A program made the translations under genes and the position numbers. A stretch of 64,000 bases of DNA from Molossus alvarezi (Eukaryota > Chordata > Mammalia > Chiroptera > Molossidae): NCBI GenBank assembly GCA_037176705.1, contig CM073885.1:219492290-219556289 (forward strand), read 5' to 3'. The notes below the pieces were generated by a model. The model was given only the letters and a program-made list of their open reading frames with translations. It made no database searches and was not told the origin of the DNA. This document shows positions 44,052-54,635 of the stretch, in pieces. How positions within the stretch are numbered: the stretch's first letter is position 1; each line of letters starts with the position of its first letter.

Positions 44052-44062
44052 GAAGAAAGAAA
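43503..44062 (+). mobile_element. VES SINE with ~300-bp purine tail
   Basis: The VES (43503-43755) is near consensus, from gccctggccagtttggctcagcgg to tgtcctcgggtgaggataaa. Its tail is a tract of GGAA units, then GGGAAGGA-type units, then AGGAAGGG-type units, then GAAA units (about 43757-44062). A 16-bp perfect duplication, aagaaagaaagatctc, brackets the whole at 43487-43502 and 44063-44078. This shows that the purine tract belongs to the SINE tail and was not there before insertion. The duplication itself contains GAAA units that may have taken part. Confidence 0.93.
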
Positions 44063-44453
44063 AAGAAAGAAAGATCTCTTATCCTTTGCAACGACATGGA
44101 GGGACCTGGAAAGTATTATCCAAAGTGAAACAAGCTAAGCAGAAAAAGACAAATACTACACGATCTCACTTATTTGTGGAATATAATGAACATAACAGTC
44201 TGAGGAATAGGGTAGACCCAGAGACATGGAGGTAGGGTGCAGACTGACAACCCTCAGAAGAAGGGGTGGTGGGGGGAGGGAGGAGATAAATCACAGAACT
44301 TGTGTGCATGTATGCATGACCAATGGACATGGACCACAAAGCTGAGGACAGGGCAGGGGGTATGGGGAGGAGGGTGTCAATGGGGTAAAAAAGGAGAAAC
44401 ATCTGTAACAAAAATAAAATTAAAAAAATATATATATATAAAGAAGCTTTTAA

Positions 44454-44886
44454 AGTACCATACTCAATAAAGCAATATGTTATAAATATTGGATTAAAAC
44501 TCAAGAACTACAGACATTATTTATCGTATTTTTGAAAATGATTAATGATATGGGAAAATGTTTATTATTTAACATGAAAAAGACAGTATACAGTTTAGTG
44601 TCTTAGGACAAGTCACTCAAATTTCTCAATCATAATTTTTCCCTTGAAAAGAAAGTTTATGAAAATATAAAGTTAATATAGAGATATTTAGCATTCTATC
44701 TCTTTTATAACACCATCATGAAAAATTGAGAAGAAAGAAAATTACTATAAATTCTTTTACTTAATGGGCACTCCATAATGTCTGGATCTAGCTACAAACC
44801 CGTTCTTCCCTGGTGTCCTGAGTTTTTTTTATAAGATGCTGCAGGTTGTGGACAGAAAGAGGCTCTGGAGCCATCTTGCCTGGGTT
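44454..44886 (+). repeat. MIR-like pieces in unassigned DNA
   Basis: 44590-44680 (taggacaagtcactcaaatttctcaatc...) resembles the MIR core. 44855-44886 (gaggctctggagccatcttgcctggg) resembles a MIR 5' part, cut by the L1 that begins at 44887. The rest is not recognised. Confidence 0.5.
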
Positions 44887-45129
44887 TATTTTTTATTTTT
44901 ATTTTTTAATTAATTTATTTTTGTTACAGATGTTTCTCCTTTTTCCCTCACAGATACACCCACCCCCTTCTCCCCGCCCTGTCCCCAGCTTTGTTGTTCA
45001 TGTCCATTGTTCATGCATACATGCATATAATTTCTGTGGTTTATCTCTTCCCCCAACCCCCTTTTCTGGGGATTGCAGTCTGTACCCCACTTCCACATAT
45101 CTGGGACTACTCTATTCCTCAGACTTTTA

Positions 45130-48100
45130 TGTTCATTATATTTCACAAATAAGTAAGATCATATGATACTTGTCTTTCTCTGTTTAGCTTGTTTCGCTTT
45201 GGATAATACTTTCCAGATCCCTCCATGTCAACTCAAAGGATAAGAGATCTTCCTTTCTTACGGCTGCATAGTACTCCCTTGTGTATATGTACCATGGCTT
45301 TTTTTATCCATTTGTCTACTGATGGACACTTGGGCAGTTTCCAGATCTTAGCAATTGTAAATAGTGCTGCTACAAACATGGGGGTACATATTTTTTTTTT
45401 CTGATTGGTGTTTCAGGCTTCTTAGGGTATATTCCTAGAAGTGGAATCATTGGATCAAATGGCAATTCAATTTTTAATTTTTTGAAAATTAAAGTATCTA
45501 TCTGCCTGTTTTTGTGCCATATTGTTTTCCATAGTGGCTGCACCAGTCTGCATTCCCACCAGCAGTGGACTAGAGTCCCCTTTTCTTCACACCCTCGCCA
45601 ACATTTGTTGTTTGATGATTTGTTGATGGCCATTCAGACAAGTGTGAGGTTATACCTTATAGTTGCTTTAATTTGCATCTCTCTGATGATTAGTGATGTT
45701 GAGCATTTCTTCATATGTCTCTTGGCCATTTGTATGTCCTGTTTGGAGAGGTGTCTATTTAGTTCCTCTGCCCATTTTTTTAATTGGGTTCTTTGTCTTT
45801 CTTTTGTTGAGTTGTATGAGCACTCTATATATATTGGAAATTAACCCCTTATCTGATGTATCATTGGCAATTATGCTCTCTGATACAGTGGGTTGCCTTT
45901 CCATTTTGATAGTTGTATCTTTTGCTGTGCAGAAGCTTTTTAGTTTGATGTAGTCTCATGTGTTCATTTTCTCTTTTGTTTCTGTTGCCTTAGGTGATGT
46001 ATCAGTGAAAATTCTGCTGCGTATGATGTCTGAAATTTTGTTGACTACATTTTCTTCTAGGGTTTTTATGGAGTCATTGGTCACATTTAAATCTTTTATC
46101 CATTTTTAGTTTATTCTTGTGTATGGTGTAAGTTGATGGTCTAGTTTCATTTTTTTGCATGTAGCTGTCCAATTTTCTTAACACCTTTTATTAAAGAGGC
46201 TGTCGTTATTCTACTGTATGCTCTTGCTTCCTTTGTCAAATATTAATTGAGCATTGTCTTGGGTCCATTTCTGGGTTCTCTATTCTGTTCCATTGATCTA
46301 TCTGCCTGTTCTTGTGCCAGTAACCAGGCTGTTTTGATTACAATGACTTTGTAATATAACCTGAAATCTGGTAATGTGATCCCTCCAACTTTGTTCTTTT
46401 TCAAGATTGCTGTGGCTATTCAAGGTCTTTTTTGGTTCCATATGAACTTTTAAAGTATTTGGTCTAGTTTTGTGAAGTATGTCTTTGGTATTTTGATGGG
46501 GATTGCATTCAATTTATAGATTATTTTGGGTAGTATGGACATTTTAATTATGTTAATTCTTCCAATCCATGAACAAGGTATGTGCTTTCATGCTTTTATA
46601 TCTTCTTCTATTTCTTTTTTCAATGTCCTGTAGTTTTTTGGAAATAGATTCTTTACTTTTTTGGTTAAGTTTATTCCTAGGTATCTTAATTTTTTTTGCC
46701 ACAATAGTAAATGGGATTGTTTCTTTAGTTTCTCTTTCTGTGAGTTAATCATTGGTATATGAGAATGTCGTAGATTTCTTGACATTAATTTTGTATCCTG
46801 CTACTTTGCAAAACTCATTTATTAAATATAGGAGTTTTTTGATGGACTCTTCAGGATTTTCTATGTATAATATCATGTCATATGTGAATACTGACAGTTT
46901 CACTTCCTCCTTTCCAATTTGGATCCCTTTCATTTTTTCTTCATGTCTAATTACTGTGGCTAAGACTTGCAGTACTATTTTGAATAAGAGAGGTGAAAGT
47001 GGGCATCCCTGTCTTGTTCCCTTTTTTAAGGGGAATGCTTTTAGTGTTTTCCCATTGAGTGTGATATTGGCTGTAGGTGTTTCATATATGGCTTTTATTA
47101 TGGTGAGATATGATCCCTCTATTCCCACATTGCTGAGTGTTTTCATCAGAAATGGGTGCTGGATTTTGTCGAATGCTTTTTCAGCATCTATTGATATGAT
47201 CATATGGTTTTTATCTTTCATTTTGTTTAAGTGGTGTATCACATTTATTGATTTGCAAATATTGTACCATCCTTGCATCCCTGGGATGAATCTCACTTGG
47301 TCATGGTGAATAATTTTTTTGATGTATAGCTGGATCTGATTTGCTAGTATTTTGTTCAGAATTTTGGCATCCATGTTCATCAGGGATATTGGCCTGTAGT
47401 TTTCTTTCTTTCTTTTTTTTTTTTTCGTAGTGTCTTTTTCTGGTTTTGGAATTAGAATTATGCTGGCCTCATAACACGAGTTTGGAAGTCTTTCTTCTTC
47501 TTCTTGAATAATTTGAAATAGTTTGAGGAGAATGGGTGTTAGTTTTTCTTGGTAAAACTCCCCTGTAAAGCCATCCGGGCCTGGGCTTTTGTTTGCTGGG
47601 AGAGTATTGATTACATCTTCAGTTTCCTTCGTTGTTATTGGTCTGTTTAAGTTTTCTATCTCTTCCTGGTTCAGTTTGGGGAGACTATGGGTTTCTAGAA
47701 ATTTGTCCATTTTGCATAGATTTTCCAGTTTGTTGCCATATAATTGTTCATAATATTTGTTAACAATCCTTTGCATTTCTGTGATGTCAGTTATTACTTT
47801 TCTTCTTTCATTTCTGATTTTGTGTATTTGGGTTCTCTGTCTTTGTTTCTTGGTGAGTCTAGCTAAGGGTCTATCAATCTTGTTTATCTTTTCTAAAAAC
47901 CAGCTCTTTGTTTTATTGATTCTTTGAATTGTTTTTTTGGTCCCCATGTCATTTATTTCTGCTCTGATCTTTACTATTTCATTCCTTCTACTTGCTCTGG
48001 GTTGTTTTGTTTGTTTGTTTCTAGTTCTTTAAGTTGTAAGGTTAGGTAGTCGATTAGAATTTTTTTTTGTTTCTTGAGGTGGGCCTGTAATGCTATGAAC

Positions 48101-48981
48101 TTCCCTCTCAGAATTGCTTTTGCTGCATCCCATAGACTTTGTGATGTTGTGTATTCATTTTCATTGATTTACAGGAAGTTTTTAATCTCTTTCTGATATC
48201 TATGGTAACCCATTCATTGTTCAATAACATGCTATTTAGCATGCATGCTTTCAAATATCTTTGCATGTTCTTGTTGCAGTTGATTTCTAGTTTTATGCCA
48301 TTGTGATCGGAGAAGATGCTTGATATGATTTCAATCTTCTTGAACTTGTAGAGACTTTGTGCCCTAACATGTGGTCTATCTTTGAGAATGTCCCATGTGC
48401 ACTTTGAGAAGAATGCGAATTTTGCAGTTTGGGGGTATAATTCTCTATAGATATCTATTAAATCCATTTGACCTAGCGCTTCATTTAGAGCCTTTACCTT
48501 GTTAAATTTTTTGTCTATATGATCTATCCAGTGATGTAAGTGGGTTGTTGAAGTCCCCTGCTATGATTGTATTGCTATCGATTTCTCCTTTGAAGTCCTC
48601 CAGAAGATTTTTAATATATTTTGGTGTTCCTATATTGGGTGCATATGTTTACCAAGGTTATATCTTCCTATTTGATAGATTCTTTTAATATTATGTAGTG
48701 GCATTCTTTGTCTCTAGTTATGGCCTTCATTTTGAAATCTACTTTATCAGATGTGAGTATTGCTACCCCAACTTTTTTTCCCTTCCATTTGCTTGGAAAA
48801 TTTTTTTCCATCCCTTCACTTTCAACCTATGTGAGTTTTTTGTTGTGAGGTGGGTCTCTTGTAAACAACATATAGGTGAGTCATGCTTTCTCATCCAATC
48901 AGCTACTCTGTGTCTTTTTATGGGAGCATTCAAACCATTTACATTTAAAGTGATTATAGATATGTACTTATTTATTGCCAT
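45130..48981 (-). pseudogene. L1 ORF2, copy B
   Basis: It starts at MAINKYISIITLNVNGLNAP (48981), the conserved endonuclease N-terminus. The SDH endonuclease motif is at FSDHNGIKLEIN in block 48108-48467. The RT core lies in the 400-codon block 46745-47947. The catalytic FADD reads FTYD (46877-46888), so the first catalytic aspartate is gone. The Cys/His motif [18 protein letters not shown] is kept near 45600, but an insertion (about 45483-45515) lies next to it. Multiple frameshifts; nonfunctional. Confidence 0.85.
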
Positions 48982-49026
48982 TTTTGTTTAGTATTGTTAT
49001 ATTTTTCTTCCTATTTCTTCTACTAA

Positions 49027-49912
49027 TTACAGCAGCCCTTTTAAAATTTCTTGCAGTGCTGTTTTGGTGCTAATGTAATCCCTTAGCCTTTTTTCTTTTT
49101 TGTCTGGGAAGCTCTCTATTTGACCTTCTGTTTTGAATGATAGCCTTGCTGGGTAGAGTAGTCTGGTATTCAGATTCTTGTTTTTCATGACCTTGATTAC
49201 TTCATGCCATTCCCTTCTAGCCTGTAGAGTTTCTGTTGAGAAGTCAGCTGATAGCCTTATGGGGGTTCCCTTGTAGGTAACCTGTTGCTTATCTCTTGCT
49301 GCCTTTAGGATTCTCTCTTTGTCTTTAATTTTTGGTATTTTAATTACTATATAGCTTGGTGTGGGCCTATTTTGGTTCTTCTTACTTAAGGTTCTCTGTG
49401 CTTCTTGAACTTGAATGCCTTTTTCCATTAACCAAATTAGGGAAGTTTTCTGTCACTATTTCTTCAAATATATTGTCTAACCCTTGCTCATTTTCTTCTT
49501 CTTCGTGGACTCCTATGATGCAAATATTATTACGTTTCTAGTTGTCCCACAGTTCTCTTAAGCTGTCTTCCTGTTTTTTATTGTTTTTTTTTCCTTCTGG
49601 TTTTCTGACTGGTTGATTTTTTCTACCCTGTCTTCTAATTCACTGATCCGGTCCTCAGCTTCCTCTACTCTGCTGGTTAGTCCTTCCAATGTGTTCTTTA
49701 TTTCTGCTGTCATTCTTCATTTCCACGTTGGTTTTCAATGCTTCTATATCTTTACTCATGGTGTTGATGTCCTTACTCATGCTTTTGAGTTTCCTGAAGA
49801 TCATGGCTCTGAACTCTACCTCTGATAATTTGCTTAACTGCATTGCATTTATCTCATCTTCAGTAGAGTTCTCTTGTTCTTTCACTTGGTATTTGTTTCT
49901 TTGTTTCACCAA
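49027..49912 (-). pseudogene. L1 ORF1, copy B
   Basis: Two open blocks, 49655-49912 (N-terminus MVKQRNKYQVKEQENSTEDE) and 49027-49428 (C-terminal domain with RPTPSYIVIKIPKIKDKER), are separated by a region of stops and frameshifts. The C-terminal block runs to the natural stop. Total span of about 295 codons matches ORF1p. Confidence 0.82.
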
Positions 49913-50739
49913 TTTGGCTATCTCACTGGGTTTTGGAGCCTGCCAAATTTTCCTTGTGGGTGTTGGTGTTCTGCTGTTTGTGGCTCCCCCTACTGGATTT
50001 GGATGAGCATGGGAGGGCCCATGTTAAACCACACTGTCAAGTCTTACTTTTCTGGTAGATTTGCTAGCCCGGGAAAGGTTCAGTTATCCTCTAGCTTTTG
50101 CCTGGAGGCTATTAGTCTCAGTTACTCAGGGCCTTGGAATGTAGCCCTTGTGTTCTGCATAAGAGGATTTTCAGAGGGTGGGACAGATGCTGTTTGTTAA
50201 TGAGCCTCAATTTGCATTTCTTTGGCTTACCTTAAGGGGGCTGAATCTCCAAGGGAGGGGCTGCTCTTTCTCCCCACAGCTCTGGGAAGGAATAATCTGG
50301 CTACTGTCCTGTGTGGCTGTGACTCAGCAAAAACTCTGAGCACCGTACATATATCAAGTGTCCCCACAGAGTTCCAGTCTAGTCTGCCTTCTCTCTGCTG
50401 GAGCCCAACATGAGTGGCTGTGGCCAGTCTAGTGCTCTATTCTGGTCTAGTGCTCCCTCTGTGCTATGGAGCAGGTTGGGATTTTAACCCCGAGGGCACT
50501 GCTCACAGCTAAGGCTGCTGCTGTCTATGGGCTCCCAGCCTGCCATCCTCTTGTGCCTCCACAGATCCTACCAGTGTCCCTGGTTATATGGTCCTTTCCT
50601 GCTGCCTTTCTGTTGCTTTCTTCTGAGGATTTGTCTTTATTTTAGTTGTAATTCCCATTTGGTCCTGGGAGATCATCTGTGTCACTTCCATTCACTCTGC
50701 TGCCATTTTCCCCCCCTCTTGTTTATAATTTTTAATAAA

Positions 50740-51135
50740 ATGTAAAAAAAAGTGATGGGATATAGGACATAGAAGATGATGGCTTTTGTCTGGCTTGCAC
50801 TTTCTCCACTTTTTTTCACTTGATTATTCTGATAAAGCGAACTGCCATATTGTGGCAAGAAACTAGGTGTCATCTGTCCAACAGTTAGTGAGGAACTGAG
50901 GTCCTCAGTCCAACACTCGGCTGGGAACTGAGACCTGCCAACAACCAGGTAAGTAAGCTGGGAAGCTTACTTCTATTCAAGTCTTGAGACAATTACAGTC
51001 TCATTTGGAACCTAGTGGGGGACACTGAGTCAAGGATTCCTGATCCACAGAAACTGTAACACAATATATACTATTTTACTCCACTAAGTTTGGGATAATT
51101 TGTTGTGCAGTAATACTTAACTCATAATAATTTGG
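50740..51135 (+). mobile_element. MLT1-type MaLR LTR
   Basis: The order gcgaactgccatattgtgg, ggaactgaggtcctcagtccaac, gaactgagacctgccaacaacc, attcctgatccacagaaactg and ctaagtttgggataatttgttgtgcagtaatac matches MLT1 LTRs. The left end is unclear. The LTR leads straight into MaLR internal sequence, so this is the 5' LTR of a decayed element. Confidence 0.82.
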
Positions 51136-52430
51136 TATTAATGTGTGGTGCCTTCATAACAAATACTTAAAAAAATTTCAGATGTGCTTTGGGACCAGAC
51201 AATGAGAGGAGGCTAGAAAGATCTTGAGGAGCAGGATAAATGGAGCCCAACTTGCTCTGAGCAAACTGGTGATAGAAATCTAGACCTTAAGGATGCTGCC
51301 CGTAAGGGCTCAAAAGTAAGTTAGGATCATTATATTGGAAACTGGAGGAAAAGGTGTTCTTGTATTGGCAGGCATCATAGCAATACTGTCATCTTCACTT
51401 ATGTGGAAAGCAGAAAAAGTGCCCAAGTAACTTGGTAATCTAGCTAAGGTGGTTTTTAAGAAGGGTGTTGAAAGTGCTGCCTCGTTTTTTTCTTGCTGCT
51501 TATAACAAAACGCAAAAATAAAGAGAGAATTTGGGGGAAAGTCTGTTAAACATAAAGGAGCCAGACCCTGAGAATTTTTGACAATTCTCCTTTCTAGAGA
51601 CCTAAAAAAAACCCTAAAATTAAGAAATAACTTCTGAGTACTATCAGGAAAATGTGGTCTAGAGCTAAAGCCAAAAATAGTGACTACATAATATTTTTTT
51701 CAGACCTTGGAAAATTAAAGGACCAGGTTCTCATTCAATTCATAAGGGGCTCTTTAAAGAGATTAGGGATGCAGCTCACAAATCTTCTCAAACAATGGTG
51801 CTGTGGGAAGCTTAGAATATGGTCTCAGCCTTCTCAGTGGGAGCCCAGAGCAGAGAAGGGCTGATCTAGAAGAGATGTAAGGATGTGGCATTTGTGTCAG
51901 GGTGTGGACCCCAGTGAGTTTCACAGAAGCCCCACAAGATTTTTGAGAAAGCTATATCCACAGAAATACTGCTGGCGTGGACAGAGAGAAAACAAAATGG
52001 AAAGAGGCAGTGGGCCTTCAAAATTCTATTGGAAAAAAGTAGACTAATAAAATTATTCAGCTGCACACATCGCCACCTTACATGAAAAAGGAAAGGTGAC
52101 TTAGAGGGTGGAACAAAAGCTCAGAGAATGGAGCAAGAGCCATGGAGACTTATTCCCAGGCCTTGAAAACAAATGAAGAACTTTCAGTATTCCCCCTGTT
52201 GGATTTCAGAATGGTGATGTGCAGTGATTTCTTTGTTTATCTCTTTCTTGAGCACATGTGTACCAGTTGTTTTTTGCATGTATGCGAAGTAGATAACTAT
52301 CTCTTTGTTTCACAGATTGACAGAATGAGAGGAGCTGTACTCAAAGAAGCTATACTTAAGGAAGGGTACCCAAGGAGACTCATCCACACTGGGACTTAGA
52401 TGACAAGGTTATGGATTTTGACACGCATTC
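51136..52430 (+). mobile_element. MaLR internal region, noncoding relic
   Basis: Text such as tgctttgggaccagacaatgag, gatgctgcccgtaagggctc, attggaaactggaggaaaagg, agagccatggagacttattcc, gccttgaaaacaaatgaagaac and attgacagaatgagagg follows known MLT1-type internal sequence. MaLR elements have no coding capacity of their own; the open frames here (up to 85 codons) are chance. No 3' LTR is seen. Confidence 0.75.
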
Positions 52431-52474
52431 TTACTGTCCAGCTAGCTTTTCTCTTTTATATTCTCATTTACTTA

Positions 52475-52735
52475 AGCAATTGAGTGTCTACTGTTTACTA
52501 GTCACAAGTTACACACAGGGTATTCAAAGTTAAATAAGACAGATACTTACCTTAAGTCTGTTGGAAAGACATAGAATTAAACCCAACATACCATCATGGG
52601 GAAAGAGGTACAGCATAGATATACCCAGAATGCAATGGAGCAGAACGGTGGCATCTACATCAGGGAAGCAGAGAAGGAATCCTGATAAGGTGATACTTGA
52701 ACCAAGTCCTGAAGGACAGGTAGAAGTTATTTGGA
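52475..52735 (-). repeat. L2-type fragment
   Basis: gagtgtctactgtttactagtcac, ttaaataagacagatacttacc and gtgatacttgaaccaagtcctgaaggacagg follow the reverse complement of L2/MIR-type LINE text. Diverged. Confidence 0.6.
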
Positions 52736-53088
52736 TTCAACTGTATGACATTACCATTCTTATATTTCAGAAATGGTTGATTATTGGTAATTTAATACAG
52801 TCCAACTTGATAGGTAGGTGAGGAATATTCTACACAGAGACCTTCCAGTTGAATATAATAAATTGAAAGTGCACAGATTTATCAACAACAGGGCCTTTTC
52901 TCCTAGGACAAATTAGTTATTCCTGCTTTTGTCCACTGTATAAGTTACTGACTCGGTGGCTTAAGACGTTTCCTCCCCAGACTTTGGAGAACACAGTGAA
53001 TGAAATGGTCGACAGCCTTATGTGGGAGTGAGTCAGGGTGAGTTGTCCATCTTTATTATCACCACTTTGATGTTGACAGGAAACAGCA
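52736..53088. other. No gene or repeat recognised
   Basis: Short single-copy-looking stretch with no supported feature. Confidence 0.45.
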
Positions 53089-53330
53089 GAGCACTTTCTT
53101 TTTTTTTATCCTCACTAGAGGACATTTTTGTATTCATCATCACACAGAGCAGAAGGAAGAGAGGAGGGAAGAGAAAGAGAAACATCGATGTGAGAGGGAC
53201 ACATTGAGTGGTTGCCACCCACACGACCCCAACAAGGGCCAGGGACAAACTGCAACCGAGGTACGTGCCCTTAGTGGAAACAGAACCCGGGTCTCTCTGG
53301 ACTGCGGGCCGACACTTCAAACACTGAGCC

Positions 53331-53786
53331 TTTGTAGCCCGCAAGAAGAATCCGAACTCAGACTCCAAAAGTGGTCAAATCAAAGAGAGCTTTATTAGCT
53401 GCACAGAGACTGTCCCGTCCTGCTCAGAGGAGGGAGCAGCCCCGAGCTCAAGGGGAGGGTTGCTTATATAGTTTTCTTAGCCCCTGTTAAGAAATTGGGC
53501 TGAGGGTCTGCGAGCAAGCAAGCACGTAAAGAAGCGGATATCTGCAGTTAGCCATTATGTCTGAGGGATAAACAGTTCTATTTGCACAATACAAGGGTTA
53601 ACTGCACAATACAAGGGTTAACTGCACAATACAAGGGTTAACGCTGGCTGATGTATATCTCCTTCCCCTTTGCCCAGTTTCTGCTATTCTCTTAAAGTTC
53701 AGGGGGTAAGGTCTGCCTAATGGAAAATTTTCTAGTGGCAGGTTCCCATGTTCCCCTATTTATTGTCTTCAAGTTTTTCCTTCACA
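53331..53786 (-). mobile_element. Solo LTR of an endogenous retrovirus
   Basis: About 455 bp, antisense. A minus-strand TATA-like box (ctatataagc, near 53464-53470) and an AATAAA signal (53391-53396) define U3 on the right and a short R-U5 on the left. If the ends are TG...CA (53333-53786), the flanks agcctt/agccaa give a 6-bp duplication with two mismatches. If the element starts at 53331, there is a perfect 4-bp duplication agcc. U3 holds three perfect tandem 20-bp units (53583-53642). There is no gag, pol or env. Family not identified. Confidence 0.85.
53583..53642. repeat. Three tandem 20-bp units in the LTR U3
   Basis: The unit tgcacaatacaagggttaac occurs three times without any mismatch. 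Tandem U3 repeats in retroviral LTRs often act as enhancers; here that is only inferred from position upstream of the TATA-like box. Confidence 0.9.
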
Positions 53787-53810
53787 AGCCAAACCGGCCA
53801 GGGCATTTTT

Positions 53811-54028
53811 CTTTTTTTTTTTATCCTCACCCGAGGACATTTTTGCATTTATCTTCAGACAGAGCTGGAGGGAGAAAAGGAGGAAGAGAGAGAGAGAGAA
53901 ACATCAATGTGAGAGAGACACATCAAGTGGTTGCCACCCACACAACCCCAACTGGGGCCGGGGACAAACTGCAACCAAAGTATGTACCCGGGACTCTCTG
54001 GTCCGTGGGCCAACATTCTGACCGCTGA
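53811..54028 (-). mobile_element. VES SINE lacking its terminal head
   Basis: Antisense VES from the A-tail and tcctcacccgaggac to ttctgaccgctga at 54028. The last ~17 bp of the head (gccaaaccggccagggc) are missing. A 10-bp duplication, gagcactttc, at 53089-53098 and 54030-54039 encloses both this copy and the VES at 53099, so they form one compound insertion or one nested in the other's tail. Confidence 0.88.
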
Positions 54029-54039
54029 TGAGCACTTTC

Positions 54040-54350
54040 CATACACAGGCTGCACATTTCTCCTGGGAGGGAGAACAGTTCCAAGGAAAAATAGCCATCA
54101 TGGGGAAGCTGATGAAAATGCCCTTACAAAAAATTCACTATATTATCACATGCCATGGTCATTAGCCACCTCACAATTCTTTCCGTGGTATGATTGTGGG
54201 GAAGCTGAAGGTGGATGAATTGCTGGTCATTAAGTTTCACCAGTTCTCAACAATGTGAATCACAAAGGGATTTGTACTAATAGTTTTGGAGTGGCTTTAT
54301 ACAATTTTTCTTAACTATTTTGTATATTGATTCATCACTCTTGCCGAGTT
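54040..54350. other. No gene or repeat recognised
   Basis: Single-copy-looking sequence with a 95-codon chance frame that begins inside the VES. Nothing supported. Confidence 0.45.
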
Positions 54351-54365
54351 AAAAGTTTGGTTTGC

Positions 54366-54620
54366 ACCCTGGCAGGTTTGGCTCAGCGGTTAGAGCGTCG
54401 ACCTGCGGTCCAGAGAGACCCGGGTTCGGTTCCCGCTAAGGGCACGTACCTCGGTTGCAGTTTGTACCCGGCCCTGGTTGGTTGTGCGGGTGGCAACCAC
54501 TCGATGTGTCCCTTTCACATCGATGTTTCTCTCTCTCTCTCTGTTCCTCTCTCTCCCTCCCACTCTACCTGAACAAAAAAAATGGAAAAATGTCTTTGGT
54601 GAGGATGATAAAAATAAAAA
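54366..54620 (+). mobile_element. VES SINE, younger subfamily
   Basis: Near-consensus from accctggcaggtttggctcagcgg to atgtctttggtgaggatgataa. A perfect 15-bp duplication, aaaagtttggtttgc, lies at 54351-54365 and 54621-54635. Pol III A-box tggctcagcgg and B-box ggttcggttcc are intact. Confidence 0.96.
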
Positions 54621-54635
54621 AAAAGTTTGGTTTGC

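Larger units (their letters stand above)
42064..44437 (+). mobile_element. Young-type L1 with 5' inversion, VES inside
   Basis: 42064-42205 is minus-strand ORF2 (tgttaaataagattggcgaaagtgggc...ttattatgtcaagatatg). At 42206 it switches to plus-strand ORF2 (ttcatggattggaagaatt), which runs to the 3' UTR and tail at 44437. Compared with copy A, about 0.4 kb of ORF2 is lost at the switch. Flanks atataaagaaacctt (42049-42063) and atataaagaagcttt (about 44437-44451) match at 13 of 15 bases, so this is one twin-primed insertion. A VES and its microsatellite (43503-44062) were added later. Confidence 0.88.
44887..50712 (-). mobile_element. Full-length young-type L1 (copy B), decayed
   Basis: All regions from 3' UTR to 5' UTR are present over about 5.8 kb, with the same 5' end as copy A (gctgccattttcc on the plus strand, about 50700-50712). 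It is more broken than copy A: ORF2 survives in at least five frame blocks and ORF1 in two. Flanks gtttattttttatt and gtttataatttttaat may be a diverged duplication. Confidence 0.88.
53099..53804 (-). mobile_element. VES SINE interrupted by a solo LTR
   Basis: The VES runs from a T-rich A-tail at 53099 through tcctcactagaggac, acatcgatgtgagagggac and the B-box region to ctgagcc at 53330. It resumes at 53787 with agccaaaccggccagggc, the expected head. Only the LTR (53331-53786) separates the two, so the SINE was there first. Confidence 0.92.

Noticed and set aside
43573..44097. 174-codon minus-strand frame rich in F, L, P and S
   Set aside because: It is the antisense reading of the same purine tract and SINE; no protein signal.
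43299..44138. 279-codon plus-strand open frame, with a 236-codon frame overlapping it
   Set aside because: It is L1 ORF2 C-terminal code running into a VES and then a lysine/glutamate/glycine/arginine-rich reading of a GGAA microsatellite.
53583..53642. Three direct repeats as a possible CRISPR-like array
   Set aside because: The units abut with no spacers, lie in the U3 of an LTR, and the genome is mammalian.
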